Below are positions 26,564 to 35,599 of a stretch of 64,000 nucleotides of DNA, piece by piece (the stretch's first letter is position 1; each line of letters starts with the position of its first letter). This DNA comes from Mycobacterium terramassiliense (lineage in GTDB: Bacteria; Actinomycetota; Actinomycetes; Mycobacteriales; Mycobacteriaceae): contig NZ_LT717700.1 of the NCBI RefSeq assembly GCF_900157385.1, forward strand, positions 434,001-498,000, given 5' to 3'. The position numbers and the translations under genes are program-made. The notes beneath the pieces were generated by a model. That model saw nothing but the letters and a program-made list of their open reading frames with translations, searched no databases and was not told the origin of the DNA.

Positions 26564-28168
26564 TCACACGGGCAGCAGCCGTTTGAGCACCTTCCCGCCG
26601 GCGTTGCGCGGCAGCGCGTCGACGAACACCACGTCCCGCGGAACCTTGAAGCGGGCCAGGCGATTTCGGATGTACTCCTTGACGTCGCGCTCGGTCAGGG
26701 AGGCGTCCGGGCGCGCCACGACGTAGGCGCGCAGCCGCTGCCCGAACTCCTCGTCGCTGACGCCGAGGACCGCGGCGTCGAGGATGCCGGGGTGCTGCAC
26801 CAGCGCCTCTTCGACCTCGCCGGGGTAGACGTTCTCCCCGCCGGAGACGATCATCTCGTCGTCGCGCCCGTCGATGAACAGCCGGCCGGCGGCGTCGAAG
26901 TGGCCGACGTCGCCGGTGGCCATCAGGCCCCGGATCGACTCCTTGGTGCCGCCGCCGGTGTAGCCCTCGAAGGCCAGCACGTTGCCGACGAAGATGCGCC
27001 CGGGCGTCCCGGCGGGGACCTCGCGCCCGTCGGCGGCGAAAACCTTGACCACCGAGCCGGGCACCACCGCGCCCACACATCCCGGCGCGACGGCCAGGTC
27101 GGCGGGCGTGGCGATGGTGGCGTAGGCGACCTCGGTGGAGCCGTACATGTTGTAGACGACGGGCCCCAGGTCCCGCAGGGCCCGGGTGGCGAGCGCGGCA
27201 CCCAGCTGGGATCCGCCGACGAACACGATGCGCAGCGACGACAGGTCACGCTCGGCCAGGGCCGCCCAGCCCAGGTCGAGGATGCGCCGCAGCATGACCG
27301 GCACGACGATCATGGCGCTGGCCCGATGCGCGGCCACGCTGTCCAGGGCCTGTTCGGCATCGAAGTGGCGATGCAGCACCAGCGTCGAGCCCAGCACCAT
27401 CGCGTACATCGCGTGGCTGAATCCCATCGAATGAAACAGCGGCACGCAGCATTCGGTGACTTCCCGCCCCCGGAACGGCACCTTGCCGAGCAGGCCGCCG
27501 ACCGGTATCAGCGAGTAGGGCTCCGAGCGCAGGGCGCCCTTGGGGACCCCGGTCGTCCCGCTGGTGGAGATGACGATCTTGGGCCGGCCACCGGAGCGGG
27601 GCGGCGGGCCCGGATCGCCGCGCTCGATCAGGGTGTCCAGGGTGTCGGTACCCGGCGCGTCGGCCCAGGCCCGAAAGCGACCCAACCGCGGACGGACTTC
27701 GGCGACCGCGGCGGCGTACTCGTCGTCGTACACCAGGAGGTCGGCGCCCTCGCGGGCCAGCATCTCGGCGAGCTGCGTGGGGCCGAAGCCGGTGTTGAGC
27801 AGCAGGATCTCGGCGCCGCACTTGGCGGCCGCGTACACCGCGTCCAGGAAGCCCCGGTGATTGCCCGTCAGGATGGCCACGCTCGCGCCCGGGCCCAGCC
27901 CGAGCCGGCGCCACTCGTTGGCCAGCGCGTTGGTCCGCGCGTCCAACTCGCCGAAAGTCGTCGGACCGCGCTCATCGATGAGCGCCAGGCCGTCGCGGTC
28001 TCGGGCGGCGGCGATCACCGTCGCCGCGCCCATCAGGCCGTAGCGGTCGAGCGCCCGCAGCACCGCCGCGATCCGGCCGGGCGGGATCAATCGCAACCCC
28101 CCCGACCGGGCGTACATCAGCAGCGACGCGGTTTCCAATTCGAGACGCCGGAGCGTGTGCGCGGTCAT
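26564..28168 (-). CDS. Acyl-CoA synthetase / fatty-acid-AMP ligase (FadD family)
   Basis: ANL-superfamily adenylating enzyme, 534 residues, closest in style to FadD2/FadD12. The P-loop-like ISTSGTTGVPKGA, the A5 YGSTEVAYA motif, the hinge region GDVGHFDAAGRLFIDGRDDE, MIVSGGENVYPGEVEEAL and the C-terminal catalytic Lys in NAGGKVLKR are all present, so it is intact. It activates a carboxylic acid of unknown length to the CoA ester. Divergent from the methyltransferase gene (111-bp gap). I do not recall a fadD here in M. tuberculosis. Confidence 0.9.
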   Translation of the reverse strand: MTAHTLRRLELETASLLMYARSGGLRLIPPGRIAAVLRALDRYGLMGAATVIAAARDRDGLALIDERGPTTFGELDARTNALANEWRRLGLGPGASVAILTGNHRGFLDAVYAAAKCGAEILLLNTGFGPTQLAEMLAREGADLLVYDDEYAAAVAEVRPRLGRFRAWADAPGTDTLDTLIERGDPGPPPRSGGRPKIVISTSGTTGVPKGALRSEPYSLIPVGGLLGKVPFRGREVTECCVPLFHSMGFSHAMYAMVLGSTLVLHRHFDAEQALDSVAAHRASAMIVVPVMLRRILDLGWAALAERDLSSLRIVFVGGSQLGAALATRALRDLGPVVYNMYGSTEVAYATIATPADLAVAPGCVGAVVPGSVVKVFAADGREVPAGTPGRIFVGNVLAFEGYTGGGTKESIRGLMATGDVGHFDAAGRLFIDGRDDEMIVSGGENVYPGEVEEALVQHPGILDAAVLGVSDEEFGQRLRAYVVARPDASLTERDVKEYIRNRLARFKVPRDVVFVDALPRNAGGKVLKRLLPV

Positions 28169-28279
28169 AGACCCGACTCTGCCGATCGGTCGCGGCGCCG
28201 TTTAGGGCGCAACGCCACCGGCGGCGGGGCCTTTGGTCACCGTTATTGTGGCTAACGAGTAGACCGGGGAAGGGATGAG

Positions 28280-29194
28280 ATGGCGCGCACCGACAACGAC
28301 ACCTGGGACCTGGCGACCAGCGTGGGAGCCACCGCGACCATGGTGGCCGCGGGCAGGGCCCGGGCCACCCGGGACGCGCTGATCGACGACCCGTTCGCCG
28401 AGCCGCTGGTGCGGGCGGTGGGGGTGGACTTCATGACCCGCTGGGCCACCGGCGAATTGAGCTCCGCGGACGTCGACGTTCCCGGCGCCCCGTGGGGCAT
28501 GCAGCGCATGACCGACATGATGGCCGCCCGCACCCGCTTCATCGACGCGTTCTTCGCCGAGGCCGGCGAAGCGGGCATCCGTCAGGTCGTCATCCTGGCT
28601 TCGGGCCTGGACGCCCGCGCCTACCGGCTGCCCTGGGCGGCGGGCACGACGGTGTTCGAGGTCGACCAACCCGAAGTCATCGCGTTCAAGTCCGCCACCA
28701 TCTCCGAGCTCGGCGCCACGCCCGCGGCCGACCTGCGGGCCGTGCCGATCGACCTGCGCCACGACTGGCCGTCGGCGCTGCGGCGGGCCGGATTCGACAC
28801 CGGGCGGCCGGCCGCCTGGGCCGCCGAGGGCCTGCTCGGGTTCCTGCCGGCCGAGGCCCAGGACCGGCTGCTCGATCAGGTCACGCAGCTCAGCGCCGAC
28901 GACAGCCGGCTGGTGGCCGAGGTGTTCTGGAACACCGGGGTCAGCGGGGATGCGCTGAACGCCGCGAGCGAGAAGTGGCGGGAGAACGGCCTCGACATCG
29001 CCCTGGGCGAGCTGGGCTTCCCCGGCGAGCGCAACGACGTGGCGGCCTACCTGGCCGACCGCGGCTGGCGGCCGGTCCGCACGCCGTTGAATCGGCTGTT
29101 GGCCGACAACGGATTACCGTTGCAGCCCGAGGGCCCCGACGCGCCGTTCGCCAGGAACTACTACTGCACCGCGGTGCTGCACAAGGCGGGTTAA
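28280..29194 (+). CDS. SAM-dependent methyltransferase (TIGR00027 / LCM-like family)
   Basis: 304-residue class I methyltransferase of a family hugely expanded in mycobacteria. N-terminal [20 protein letters not shown] is the family hallmark; the SAM-binding core is [15 protein letters not shown] with [12 protein letters not shown] as the acidic-loop motif. C-terminal half is leucine carboxyl methyltransferase-like. Substrate unknown. It starts with ATG 28280, preceded by GGGGAAGGGATG-type purines, and ends 11 bp before the CoA-transferase ATG, probably one operon. Confidence 0.9.
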   Translation: MARTDNDTWDLATSVGATATMVAAGRARATRDALIDDPFAEPLVRAVGVDFMTRWATGELSSADVDVPGAPWGMQRMTDMMAARTRFIDAFFAEAGEAGIRQVVILASGLDARAYRLPWAAGTTVFEVDQPEVIAFKSATISELGATPAADLRAVPIDLRHDWPSALRRAGFDTGRPAAWAAEGLLGFLPAEAQDRLLDQVTQLSADDSRLVAEVFWNTGVSGDALNAASEKWRENGLDIALGELGFPGERNDVAAYLADRGWRPVRTPLNRLLADNGLPLQPEGPDAPFARNYYCTAVLHKAG

Positions 29195-29205
29195 GGAAGG
29201 CCGAC

Positions 29206-30399
29206 ATGCCAAACGCCACGCCCCCCAAGCCCCTGGACGGCTACCGGGTGCTCGACTTCACCCAGAACATCGCCGGGCCGCTGGCCGGGCAGGTGCTGGC
29301 CGACCTGGGTGCCGAGGTGATCAAGGTCGAGGCCCCCGGCGGCGAGGCGGCCCGGCAGATCACCGTGGTGTTGCCCGGGCGCCCGCCGCTGCCCACGCTG
29401 TTCTGGCCGCACAACCGGGGCAAGAAATCGCTGGCGGTCGATTTGACCTCGGACGACAACAGGCAGCAGATACTGCGGCTGGCCGACACGGCCGACGTCG
29501 TCCTGGAGGGGTTTCGCCCCGGCGTGATGGAGCGCCTGGGGCTGGGGCCCGACGACCTGCGGTCGCGCAATCCCAGGCTGATCTACGCGCGCCTGTCGGC
29601 CTACGGCGGCAACGGCCCGCACGGCAGCAGGCCGGGCGTCGACCTGATGGTCGCCGCCGAATCGGGCATGACCACCGGGATGCCCACGCCGACGGGCAAG
29701 CCGCAGATCATCCCGTTCCAACTCGTCGACGCCGCCAGCGGCCACGTGCTGGCCCAGGCGGTGCTGGCCGCGCTGCTCAACCGGGAGCGGCACGGGGTGG
29801 CCGAGATCGTCCGGGTCGCGATGTACGACGTCGCGGTCGCGCTGCAGGCCAGTCAGCTCACCATCCACCTGAACAAGCCGAGCGAGGCGCCCAAGCCCGA
29901 CCCGGAGCCAAAAGCGAAGAAGCGCAAGGGGGTTGGGTTCGCCACCCAGCCGTCGGACGCCTTCAAAGCCGCGGACGGCTACCTGGTGATCAGCGCCTAC
30001 GTGCCCAAGCACTGGGCGAAGCTGTGCCAGATCATCGGCCGCCCGGATTTGGCGGAGGACGAGCGGTTCATCGATCAGCGGTCGCGCGCAATGAATTACC
30101 CGGAACTGACCGAGGAACTCGAGTCGGCGCTGGCGGCCAAGACCGCCGCCGAATGGGTTGAGCTGCTGCAGGAGGGCGGCCTGATGGCCTGCCTGGCCTA
30201 CACCTGGAAGCAGGTGGTCGACACCCCCCTGTTCGCCGAGAACGAGCTGGCCCTTCGGCTCGGCAGCGGTGAGGGGGCCATCACCGTGGTCCGCATGCCC
30301 GCGCGCTACTCGAGCTTCGACGCCGCGGCCACCGATCCGCCGCCCGCCCCCGGGCAGCACAACGAGGAGTTCCTCACCGCGCCGGAACCCGCCTCCTAG
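29206..30399 (+). CDS. Class III CoA-transferase (CaiB/BaiF family)
   Basis: 397 residues, equivalent to Rv3272. Moves CoA between an acyl-CoA donor and a carboxylate acceptor. The family N-terminus YRVLDFTQNIAGPLAGQVL and ADLGAEVIKVEAPGGE are present, then NRGKKSLAVDL and DVVLEGFRPGVMERLGLG. A Lys-rich insert (KPDPEPKAKKRKG) around residue 230 is unusual. Start ATG 29206 has AAGGAAGG upstream. Its C-terminus faces the response-regulator gene with only 8 bp between stops. Confidence 0.9.
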   Translation: MPNATPPKPLDGYRVLDFTQNIAGPLAGQVLADLGAEVIKVEAPGGEAARQITVVLPGRPPLPTLFWPHNRGKKSLAVDLTSDDNRQQILRLADTADVVLEGFRPGVMERLGLGPDDLRSRNPRLIYARLSAYGGNGPHGSRPGVDLMVAAESGMTTGMPTPTGKPQIIPFQLVDAASGHVLAQAVLAALLNRERHGVAEIVRVAMYDVAVALQASQLTIHLNKPSEAPKPDPEPKAKKRKGVGFATQPSDAFKAADGYLVISAYVPKHWAKLCQIIGRPDLAEDERFIDQRSRAMNYPELTEELESALAAKTAAEWVELLQEGGLMACLAYTWKQVVDTPLFAENELALRLGSGEGAITVVRMPARYSSFDAAATDPPPAPGQHNEEFLTAPEPAS

Positions 30400-30407
30400 C
30401 CCGGGTC

Positions 30408-30857
30408 TTACATGCCCGGGAGCCGCACCACCTGAACGAAGAACTCGTCGATCTGGCGGACCGCGCTCATGAACTGGTCGAGGTCGACCGGCTTGGTGAC
30501 ATAGGCGTTGGCGTGCAGTTCGTAGCTGCGCAGGATGTCCTCCTCGGCCGAGGAGGTCGTCAGCACTACCACCGGGATGCGGGCCAGGTCCGGGTCGGAC
30601 TTGACCTTCTCCAGCAGCTGCCGGCCGTCGTATTTCGGCAGGTTCAGGTCGAGCAGAATCAGGTCGGGCCGCGGCGCACCCTCGAATCGGCCGCGGCGGT
30701 AGAGGAAGTCCAAGCCCTCCTCCCCGTCGTGCGCGACGTGCAGGTTGTTCTTGAGCTTGTTGTGCTCGAACGCCTCCCGGGTGATGAGCTCGTCGCCCGG
30801 ATCGTCTTCGACGAGCAGGATTTCGATCGCCCTACCGGCCGACGTCGTTGATGACAA
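30408..30857 (-). CDS. Single-domain response regulator (Rcp1/CheY-like)
   Basis: 149-residue receiver with no output domain. Acidic pocket ILLVEDDPGDE, phosphoacceptor Asp 70 in LILLDLNLPKYDG, VVLTTSS (Thr switch) and the conserved Lys in YVTKPVDL. The LxxxxxPxxDG form and the DDPGDE start are typical of Rcp1-like regulators that partner phytochrome- or CHASE-type kinases. TTG 30857 is chosen because GGAAGGAA lies just before it; this gives LSSTTSAGRAIEILL and overlaps the kinase by 26 bp. It likely accepts phosphate from that kinase. Confidence 0.88.
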   Translation of the reverse strand: MSSTTSAGRAIEILLVEDDPGDELITREAFEHNKLKNNLHVAHDGEEGLDFLYRRGRFEGAPRPDLILLDLNLPKYDGRQLLEKVKSDPDLARIPVVVLTTSSAEEDILRSYELHANAYVTKPVDLDQFMSAVRQIDEFFVQVVRLPGM

Positions 30858-32463
30858 CGTGGTTTCCTTCCGAGGTGACTGGTCTTGCCGCGCCCGCACC
30901 CACCGGCGCGGGAATCGGCAGGGTGAACTGGAATCGGGTTCCGTCCTGATAGGACGTGTCGACCCAGATCGTGCCGCCGTGGTGCTCGACGATCTTCTTG
31001 CACAGCGCAAGGCCGACACCGGTCCCGGAGTACACCTCGCGGCCATGCAGGCGCTGGAAGATCACGAAGACCTTCTCAATGAACTCCTCGGCGATGCCAA
31101 TGCCGTTGTCCGACACCGACAATAACCACTCGTCACCGTGTTCGCCGGTGCGGCGTTCGCAGTCGATGACGACGCGGGGCCGGCGATCCTTGTGCCGGAA
31201 CTTGATCGCATTGCCGATCAGGTTCTGCCACAGCATCGTCAGCAGGGTGGGATCCCCGATGACCTGCGGAAGGGGCTGAGGTGGCCGCACGATCTCGGCG
31301 CCGGTTTCCTCGATCGCGGCGGCGAGGTTGGCGACGCCGGCGTCCAGCGCCGCGTCTAGTTCGACTTCGGTTTCCGACGTGCCCAGCCGGCCGACGCGCG
31401 AGAAGGTGAGCAGGTCGTTGATCAGCACCTGCATGCGCTTGGCCCCGTCGACGGCGAATCCGATGTATTCGAGTCCGCGGCCGTCGAGCTGGTCGCCGTA
31501 TCGCTTTTCGAGCAGCTGGCAGAACGAGGCGACCTTGCGCAGCGGTTCCTGCAGATCATGCGACGCGACGTAGGCGAACTGCTCCAGTTCGGCGTTCGAG
31601 CGCCGCAATTCGGCCGCCTGTTCGTCCAGAAGCGTTCGGGCCGAGCGGGATACCTCGAGCTCTTCGACGAGCCGTTCCCGCATGTTCTCCACGTCGATGG
31701 CCATGTCGCGGATGTCCCGGGGACGCTGCGGGGGCGTAATGGTTTCGTCGAAGCTGCCCCGGGTGATCCGCCGGCATGCGGCGGCCAGGGCGGCGATCGG
31801 GCGCGTGACGGCGTCGCGCATCAAAATCCCCAGCGCCGCGGCGGTGCCGAAGAACACCAGCACCATCGCCCCCAGCACCCTGTCCCGCCAGGCGTCGGTG
31901 TGCCGGAGGTCGTCGACCGCGCGGTCGCGCGCCGCGGCGAGGTTCGCGTTTTGCGTGTCGAAAAGGGCACGCAGGTGGTCGAATTCGGCCTTGCCGCGCT
32001 CGGCCGCCGGGCGGTTGGTGACATTCCGGCCATTCGGGGCCACGCTGTCGATCGACGGCTCGGCATAGCTGGCCCGCCAGTTAGCGGCCGCCTTCTCGAC
32101 CCCGTCGAGATCCGCGATCAGGTCGGGCCGCTGGCTCAGCCGGCGCCGCATTTCCGCGGCGGCCGCCTGCTCCTCGTGTTGCCCGTCGTAGTACGGGGTG
32201 AGGAACTGGCGATCGTCGGTGATCACGTAACCGCGAATCCCCGTTTCCTGGTCCCGCAGCGCCGCCTGCAGCTGGCCGGCGGCCACCCGCGCCGGTGCAA
32301 TGCCGTCGATCACGGCACGGGTCATCTGGTCGGTGCGCTGCAGCAACGCCCAACCGATGATCGCGCCGGCGAGCACCATCACGCCCATCGTCAAGAGGAC
32401 CAGGAACTGCCAGCCGCGCACGGTGAGCTGCGCCAGGCGCGGCGCCCGCCGGGCGGCGCTCAC
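30832..32463 (-). CDS. CHASE3-type sensor histidine kinase
   Basis: 543 residues. Transmembrane helix at 19-41, an extracellular CHASE3-like four-helix sensor (QLQAALRDQETGIRGYVITDD), a second helix near 199-217, HAMP, a short coiled coil, then HisKA with His 302 in FAYVASHDLQEPLRK, and a HATPase_c domain with NLIGNAIKFRH (N box), SDNGIGI and GTGVGLALCKKIVEHHGG. Membrane sensor of unknown stimulus. The GTG start at 32463 overlaps the upstream phosphatase stop by 4 bp. It is the middle gene of a three-gene signalling unit. Confidence 0.93.
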   Translation of the reverse strand: MSAARRAPRLAQLTVRGWQFLVLLTMGVMVLAGAIIGWALLQRTDQMTRAVIDGIAPARVAAGQLQAALRDQETGIRGYVITDDRQFLTPYYDGQHEEQAAAAEMRRRLSQRPDLIADLDGVEKAAANWRASYAEPSIDSVAPNGRNVTNRPAAERGKAEFDHLRALFDTQNANLAAARDRAVDDLRHTDAWRDRVLGAMVLVFFGTAAALGILMRDAVTRPIAALAAACRRITRGSFDETITPPQRPRDIRDMAIDVENMRERLVEELEVSRSARTLLDEQAAELRRSNAELEQFAYVASHDLQEPLRKVASFCQLLEKRYGDQLDGRGLEYIGFAVDGAKRMQVLINDLLTFSRVGRLGTSETEVELDAALDAGVANLAAAIEETGAEIVRPPQPLPQVIGDPTLLTMLWQNLIGNAIKFRHKDRRPRVVIDCERRTGEHGDEWLLSVSDNGIGIAEEFIEKVFVIFQRLHGREVYSGTGVGLALCKKIVEHHGGTIWVDTSYQDGTRFQFTLPIPAPVGAGAARPVTSEGNHVVINDVGR

Positions 32464-33656
32464 GCCGTCGTCCGCTCGACGCGCACCACGGCGATGTCAT
32501 CGGTGAGCCCGCCGCGCGGCTCGGCGAGGAGCTGGGCCCCGTCGATCAACGCGTCGACGAACGCCGGGCCGGGCAGGTGCGCGTGCCCGCGCGCCAGCCC
32601 GAGCAAGCCGTCCTCGCCCAGCCGCTGGTTGCCCTCGCCGGAGTAGCCCTCGAAGAGCCCGTCGGTCAGCAGGAGCAGGCCCTGGCCCGCCGGTAGGTCC
32701 AGGTCGTGCCGCGGCCAGTCGTCGGCGCGCAGGCCCAGCGCCGGCCCGGCCGGGGGCTCGACCCATTCGACCGAGCCGGCGACCGCGTTCTGCAGCAGCA
32801 TCCCCGGATGACCGGCGCGCACCACGGTGACGCGCGGGCCGTCGGGGTGAATCGCCAGGCTGAGCACCGTCGCGAAGATGCCCGTCCCGGTTCGTTCCGA
32901 GTGCAGCACCCGTTCGAGCTGCCGCATCGCCTCCACGCCGTGCACGCCGGCAAAGGTGAGCGCACGAAACGCGATGCGCAGCGCCGCGCCCAGGGCCGCC
33001 TCGTGCGGTCCGTGGCCGGCGACGTCGCCGATGAGGACGTGCACCACCCGGTCGGGCGTCTGCACGACGTCGTAGAAGTCGCCGCACAACAACGCGTCCT
33101 CGCGGCTGGGGCGGTACCGGGCGACGATGTCGACGCCGGGCTCCTCCAGCAGCAGCGGCGAGGGCAGCAGGCCGCGTTCCAGCAGCGCGTTTTCGCGGGC
33201 GCGTAGCCGGCTGGCATGCAGGTCGGCGGAAATGAGCTCGGCCCGTTTGCGCTCGATCGCGTAAAGCAGCGCGCGCCGCAGCATTTCGGGCTCGACGCGC
33301 CCCTTGACCAGGTAGTCCTGCGCTCCGGCCGCGACCGCGGAAGCCCCGAAGTATTCGTCGTTGAGCCCGGTCAGCACGACGATCGGCACGGTGGCGTCGC
33401 GCTTGGCGATGCGGTCCAGCGCGTCCATCCCGCTGGCGTCGGGCAGGTGCAGGTCGAGCAGCACGCAGTCGGGCCGGGCCGTCGCGAGCTCGCGCTCCGC
33501 GTGCGCCATCGACTGCGCCCAGGTCACCCGGATATCGGCGACCGCGTCCGCGATCAGATCTTCGACGAGCACCGCGTCGGCGCGGTCGTCCTCAACCAAC
33601 AACAACGACAATGACCGCCAATGGGCGGCCGGGGCGACTGGAGCACGCACGGGCAT
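32460..33656 (-). CDS. Response regulator fused to PP2C/SpoIIE phosphatase
   Basis: About 398 residues. Receiver domain first: LSLLLVEDDRADAV, Asp 68 in CVLLDLHLPDASGMD, VVLTGLND and Lys in YLVKGRV. After a short coiled coil (RLRARENALLERGLLP) comes a PP2C-type phosphatase with metal ligands LLCGDFYDVV, LIGDVAGHGPHEA and GLTDDIAVVRVE. RsbU-like enzymes of this design dephosphorylate STAS anti-anti-sigma factors, so phosphorylation of the receiver could switch a sigma-factor pathway. ATG 33656 is preferred over TTG 33659. First gene of the module, overlapping the kinase by 4 bp. Confidence 0.92.
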   Translation of the reverse strand: MPVRAPVAPAAHWRSLSLLLVEDDRADAVLVEDLIADAVADIRVTWAQSMAHAERELATARPDCVLLDLHLPDASGMDALDRIAKRDATVPIVVLTGLNDEYFGASAVAAGAQDYLVKGRVEPEMLRRALLYAIERKRAELISADLHASRLRARENALLERGLLPSPLLLEEPGVDIVARYRPSREDALLCGDFYDVVQTPDRVVHVLIGDVAGHGPHEAALGAALRIAFRALTFAGVHGVEAMRQLERVLHSERTGTGIFATVLSLAIHPDGPRVTVVRAGHPGMLLQNAVAGSVEWVEPPAGPALGLRADDWPRHDLDLPAGQGLLLLTDGLFEGYSGEGNQRLGEDGLLGLARGHAHLPGPAFVDALIDGAQLLAEPRGGLTDDIAVVRVERTTA

Positions 33657-33902
33657 CAATTTCCGGTCATCCGAGATGCGCCTGGGTGGCCGCGTTTTTC
33701 ACATAGACCCCCTGGCCGCGGTAAGACCCTTTGCTGTCTAACGAAGGTCGATGGATGTCGGTGCCTGCTTACCGACTCTGGGTTCGGTCTCACCAGTCCA
33801 AATGGTTGCCGACGGCGATCCTATTCGGTGCGCCCGTGAGTTCCCAAGAGGGCCTCGGGTTTGTCGGGCCCACGCGCATAAACCAGGCGTCGGCACGGTT
33901 TG
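33657..33902. promoter_or_regulatory. Intergenic promoter region of the signalling module
   Basis: 246-bp gap between the phosphatase start and the fadE25 stop. It must hold the promoter for the three-gene module on the minus strand. I looked for a SigF-type GGGTA with a GTT-type -35 and found only poor matches (GGGTCT). No gene or strong hairpin is seen. Confidence 0.4.
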
Positions 33903-35069
33903 TCAGCGCAACAGCGCCCGCGACATCACCACGCGCTGAATCTGATTGGTGCCCTCGTAGATCTGGGTGATCTTGGCGTCGCGCATCATCCGCTCGACCG
34001 GGAAGTCGGTGGTGTAGCCCGCGCCGCCGAACAGCTGGACCGCATCGGTGGTCACCTCCATCGCCACGTCGGAGGCGAAGCACTTCGAGGCCGCCGAGAT
34101 GAAGCCGAGGTTGGATTCGCCCCGCTCGGCGCGCGCGGCCGCCTGGTAGACCATCATCCGCGCGGCCTCCACCTTCATCGCCATGTCGGCCAGCATGAAC
34201 TGCACCGCCTGGAAGCTGCTGATCGACTCGCCGAACTGCTTGCGGTCCTTGGTGTAGGCGATCGCGGCGTCCACCGCGCCCTGGGCGATGCCCACGGCCT
34301 GGGCGCCGATGGTGGGGCGGGTGTGGTCCAGCGTGGCCAGCGCCGTCTTGAAGCCGGTGCCCGGCTCGCCGATGATGCGGTCGCCGGGGATGCGGCAGTT
34401 CTCGAAGTAGAGTTCGGTGGTCGGGGAGCCCTTGATGCCGAGCTTGCGCTCCTTCGGCCCGACGGTGAACCCCTCGTCGTCGCGGTGCACCATGAACGCC
34501 GAGATGCCGTTGGCGCCCTTGTCCGGGTCGGTCACCGCCATCACGGTGTACCAGCTCGACTCGCCGCCGTTGGTGATCCAGCACTTGGCGCCGTTGAGGA
34601 TCCAGTCGTCGCCGTCGGCCTTGGCCCGGGTCCGCATCGATCCCGCGTCGCTGCCGGCCTCGCGCTCGCTCAAGGCGTAGGACGCCATCGTCCCGCCGGC
34701 GATGGCCGGCAGGACCTGCTTCTTCAACTCGTCGGAGCCCCGCAGGATCAGGCCCATGGTGCCCAGCTTGTTCACCGCCGGGATCAACGACGCCGAGGCG
34801 TCCACCCGGGCGACCTCTTCGATCACGATGCACGCCGCCACCGAGTCCGCGCCCTGCCCGCCGTACTCCTCGGGCACGTGCACGGCGTTGAACCCCGAGG
34901 CGTTCAGCGCCTCCAGTGCCTCCCGCGGGAACCGCGCGTTCTCGTCGACGTCGGCCGCGTGCGGAGCGATCTCCTTCTCCGCCAGCGCGCGAATCGCCGC
35001 CCGCAACTCCTGGTGTTCCTCGGGCAACTGGAACAAATCGAACGACGGGTTTCCGGCCCATCCAGCCAT
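33903..35069 (-). CDS. fadE25: Acyl-CoA dehydrogenase FadE25
   Basis: FAD-dependent acyl-CoA dehydrogenase, 388 residues, equivalent to Rv3274c. Family signatures are complete: YALSEREAGSDAGSM, GNGAKCWITNGG-type segment (LNGAKCWITNGGE), QAVGIAQGAVDAAI, the FGGAGYTTDFPVERMMRDAKI region, and the catalytic Glu in QIYEGTNQIQR. Branched- or short-chain substrate is likely but not proven. ATG 35069 follows AAGGAGA. It lies 14 bp after purE, so it may be read from the purK-purE promoter. Confidence 0.95.
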   Translation of the reverse strand: MAGWAGNPSFDLFQLPEEHQELRAAIRALAEKEIAPHAADVDENARFPREALEALNASGFNAVHVPEEYGGQGADSVAACIVIEEVARVDASASLIPAVNKLGTMGLILRGSDELKKQVLPAIAGGTMASYALSEREAGSDAGSMRTRAKADGDDWILNGAKCWITNGGESSWYTVMAVTDPDKGANGISAFMVHRDDEGFTVGPKERKLGIKGSPTTELYFENCRIPGDRIIGEPGTGFKTALATLDHTRPTIGAQAVGIAQGAVDAAIAYTKDRKQFGESISSFQAVQFMLADMAMKVEAARMMVYQAAARAERGESNLGFISAASKCFASDVAMEVTTDAVQLFGGAGYTTDFPVERMMRDAKITQIYEGTNQIQRVVMSRALLR

Positions 35070-35083
35070 GACATTCTCCTTAA

Positions 35084-35599
35084 CTACTGGCCGGTAACTT
35101 TACCCTGGCGCTCCTGCAGCGCCGCGTCCTTGGCCCGCACGGTCTCGGCAAGGCCCTCCTGGAACGCCACCATCCGCGCCCGCAGTGCCGGGTCGGAGGA
35201 CGCCAGGATGCGCACGGCCAGCAGCCCCGCGTTGCGGGCGCCGCCGATGGAAACCGTGGCCACGGGAACGCCGGCGGGCATCTGCACGATCGACAGCAGG
35301 GAGTCCAACCCGTCCAGGCGGGCCAGCGGCACCGGCACCCCGATCACCGGCAGCGGCGTGGCGGAGGCGACCATCCCGGGCAGGTGGGCGGCGCCCCCGG
35401 CGCCGGCGATGATCACCTGCAGGCCGCGGTCGGCCGCGCCGCGGGCGTAGTCGAACATCGCCTGGGGCGTGCGATGCGCCGAGACCACCCGGACCTCGGC
35501 GGGTATGCCGAACTCGGCGAGCGCCTCGGCGGCGTCGGACATCACCGACCAGTCGCTGTCGCTGCCCATGATCACCCCGACGCGAGGAGCGTTAGCCAT
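35084..35599 (-). CDS. purE: N5-carboxyaminoimidazole ribonucleotide mutase
   Basis: Purine pathway: rearranges N5-CAIR to CAIR. 171 residues. Motifs [27 protein letters not shown] (catalytic His) and [16 protein letters not shown] are those of class I PurE. ATG 35599 lies within the last codons of purK (8-bp overlap), so the pair is translationally coupled. Longer in-frame upstream starts fall inside purK and were ignored. Confidence 0.95.
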   Translation of the reverse strand: MANAPRVGVIMGSDSDWSVMSDAAEALAEFGIPAEVRVVSAHRTPQAMFDYARGAADRGLQVIIAGAGGAAHLPGMVASATPLPVIGVPVPLARLDGLDSLLSIVQMPAGVPVATVSIGGARNAGLLAVRILASSDPALRARMVAFQEGLAETVRAKDAALQERQGKVTGQ

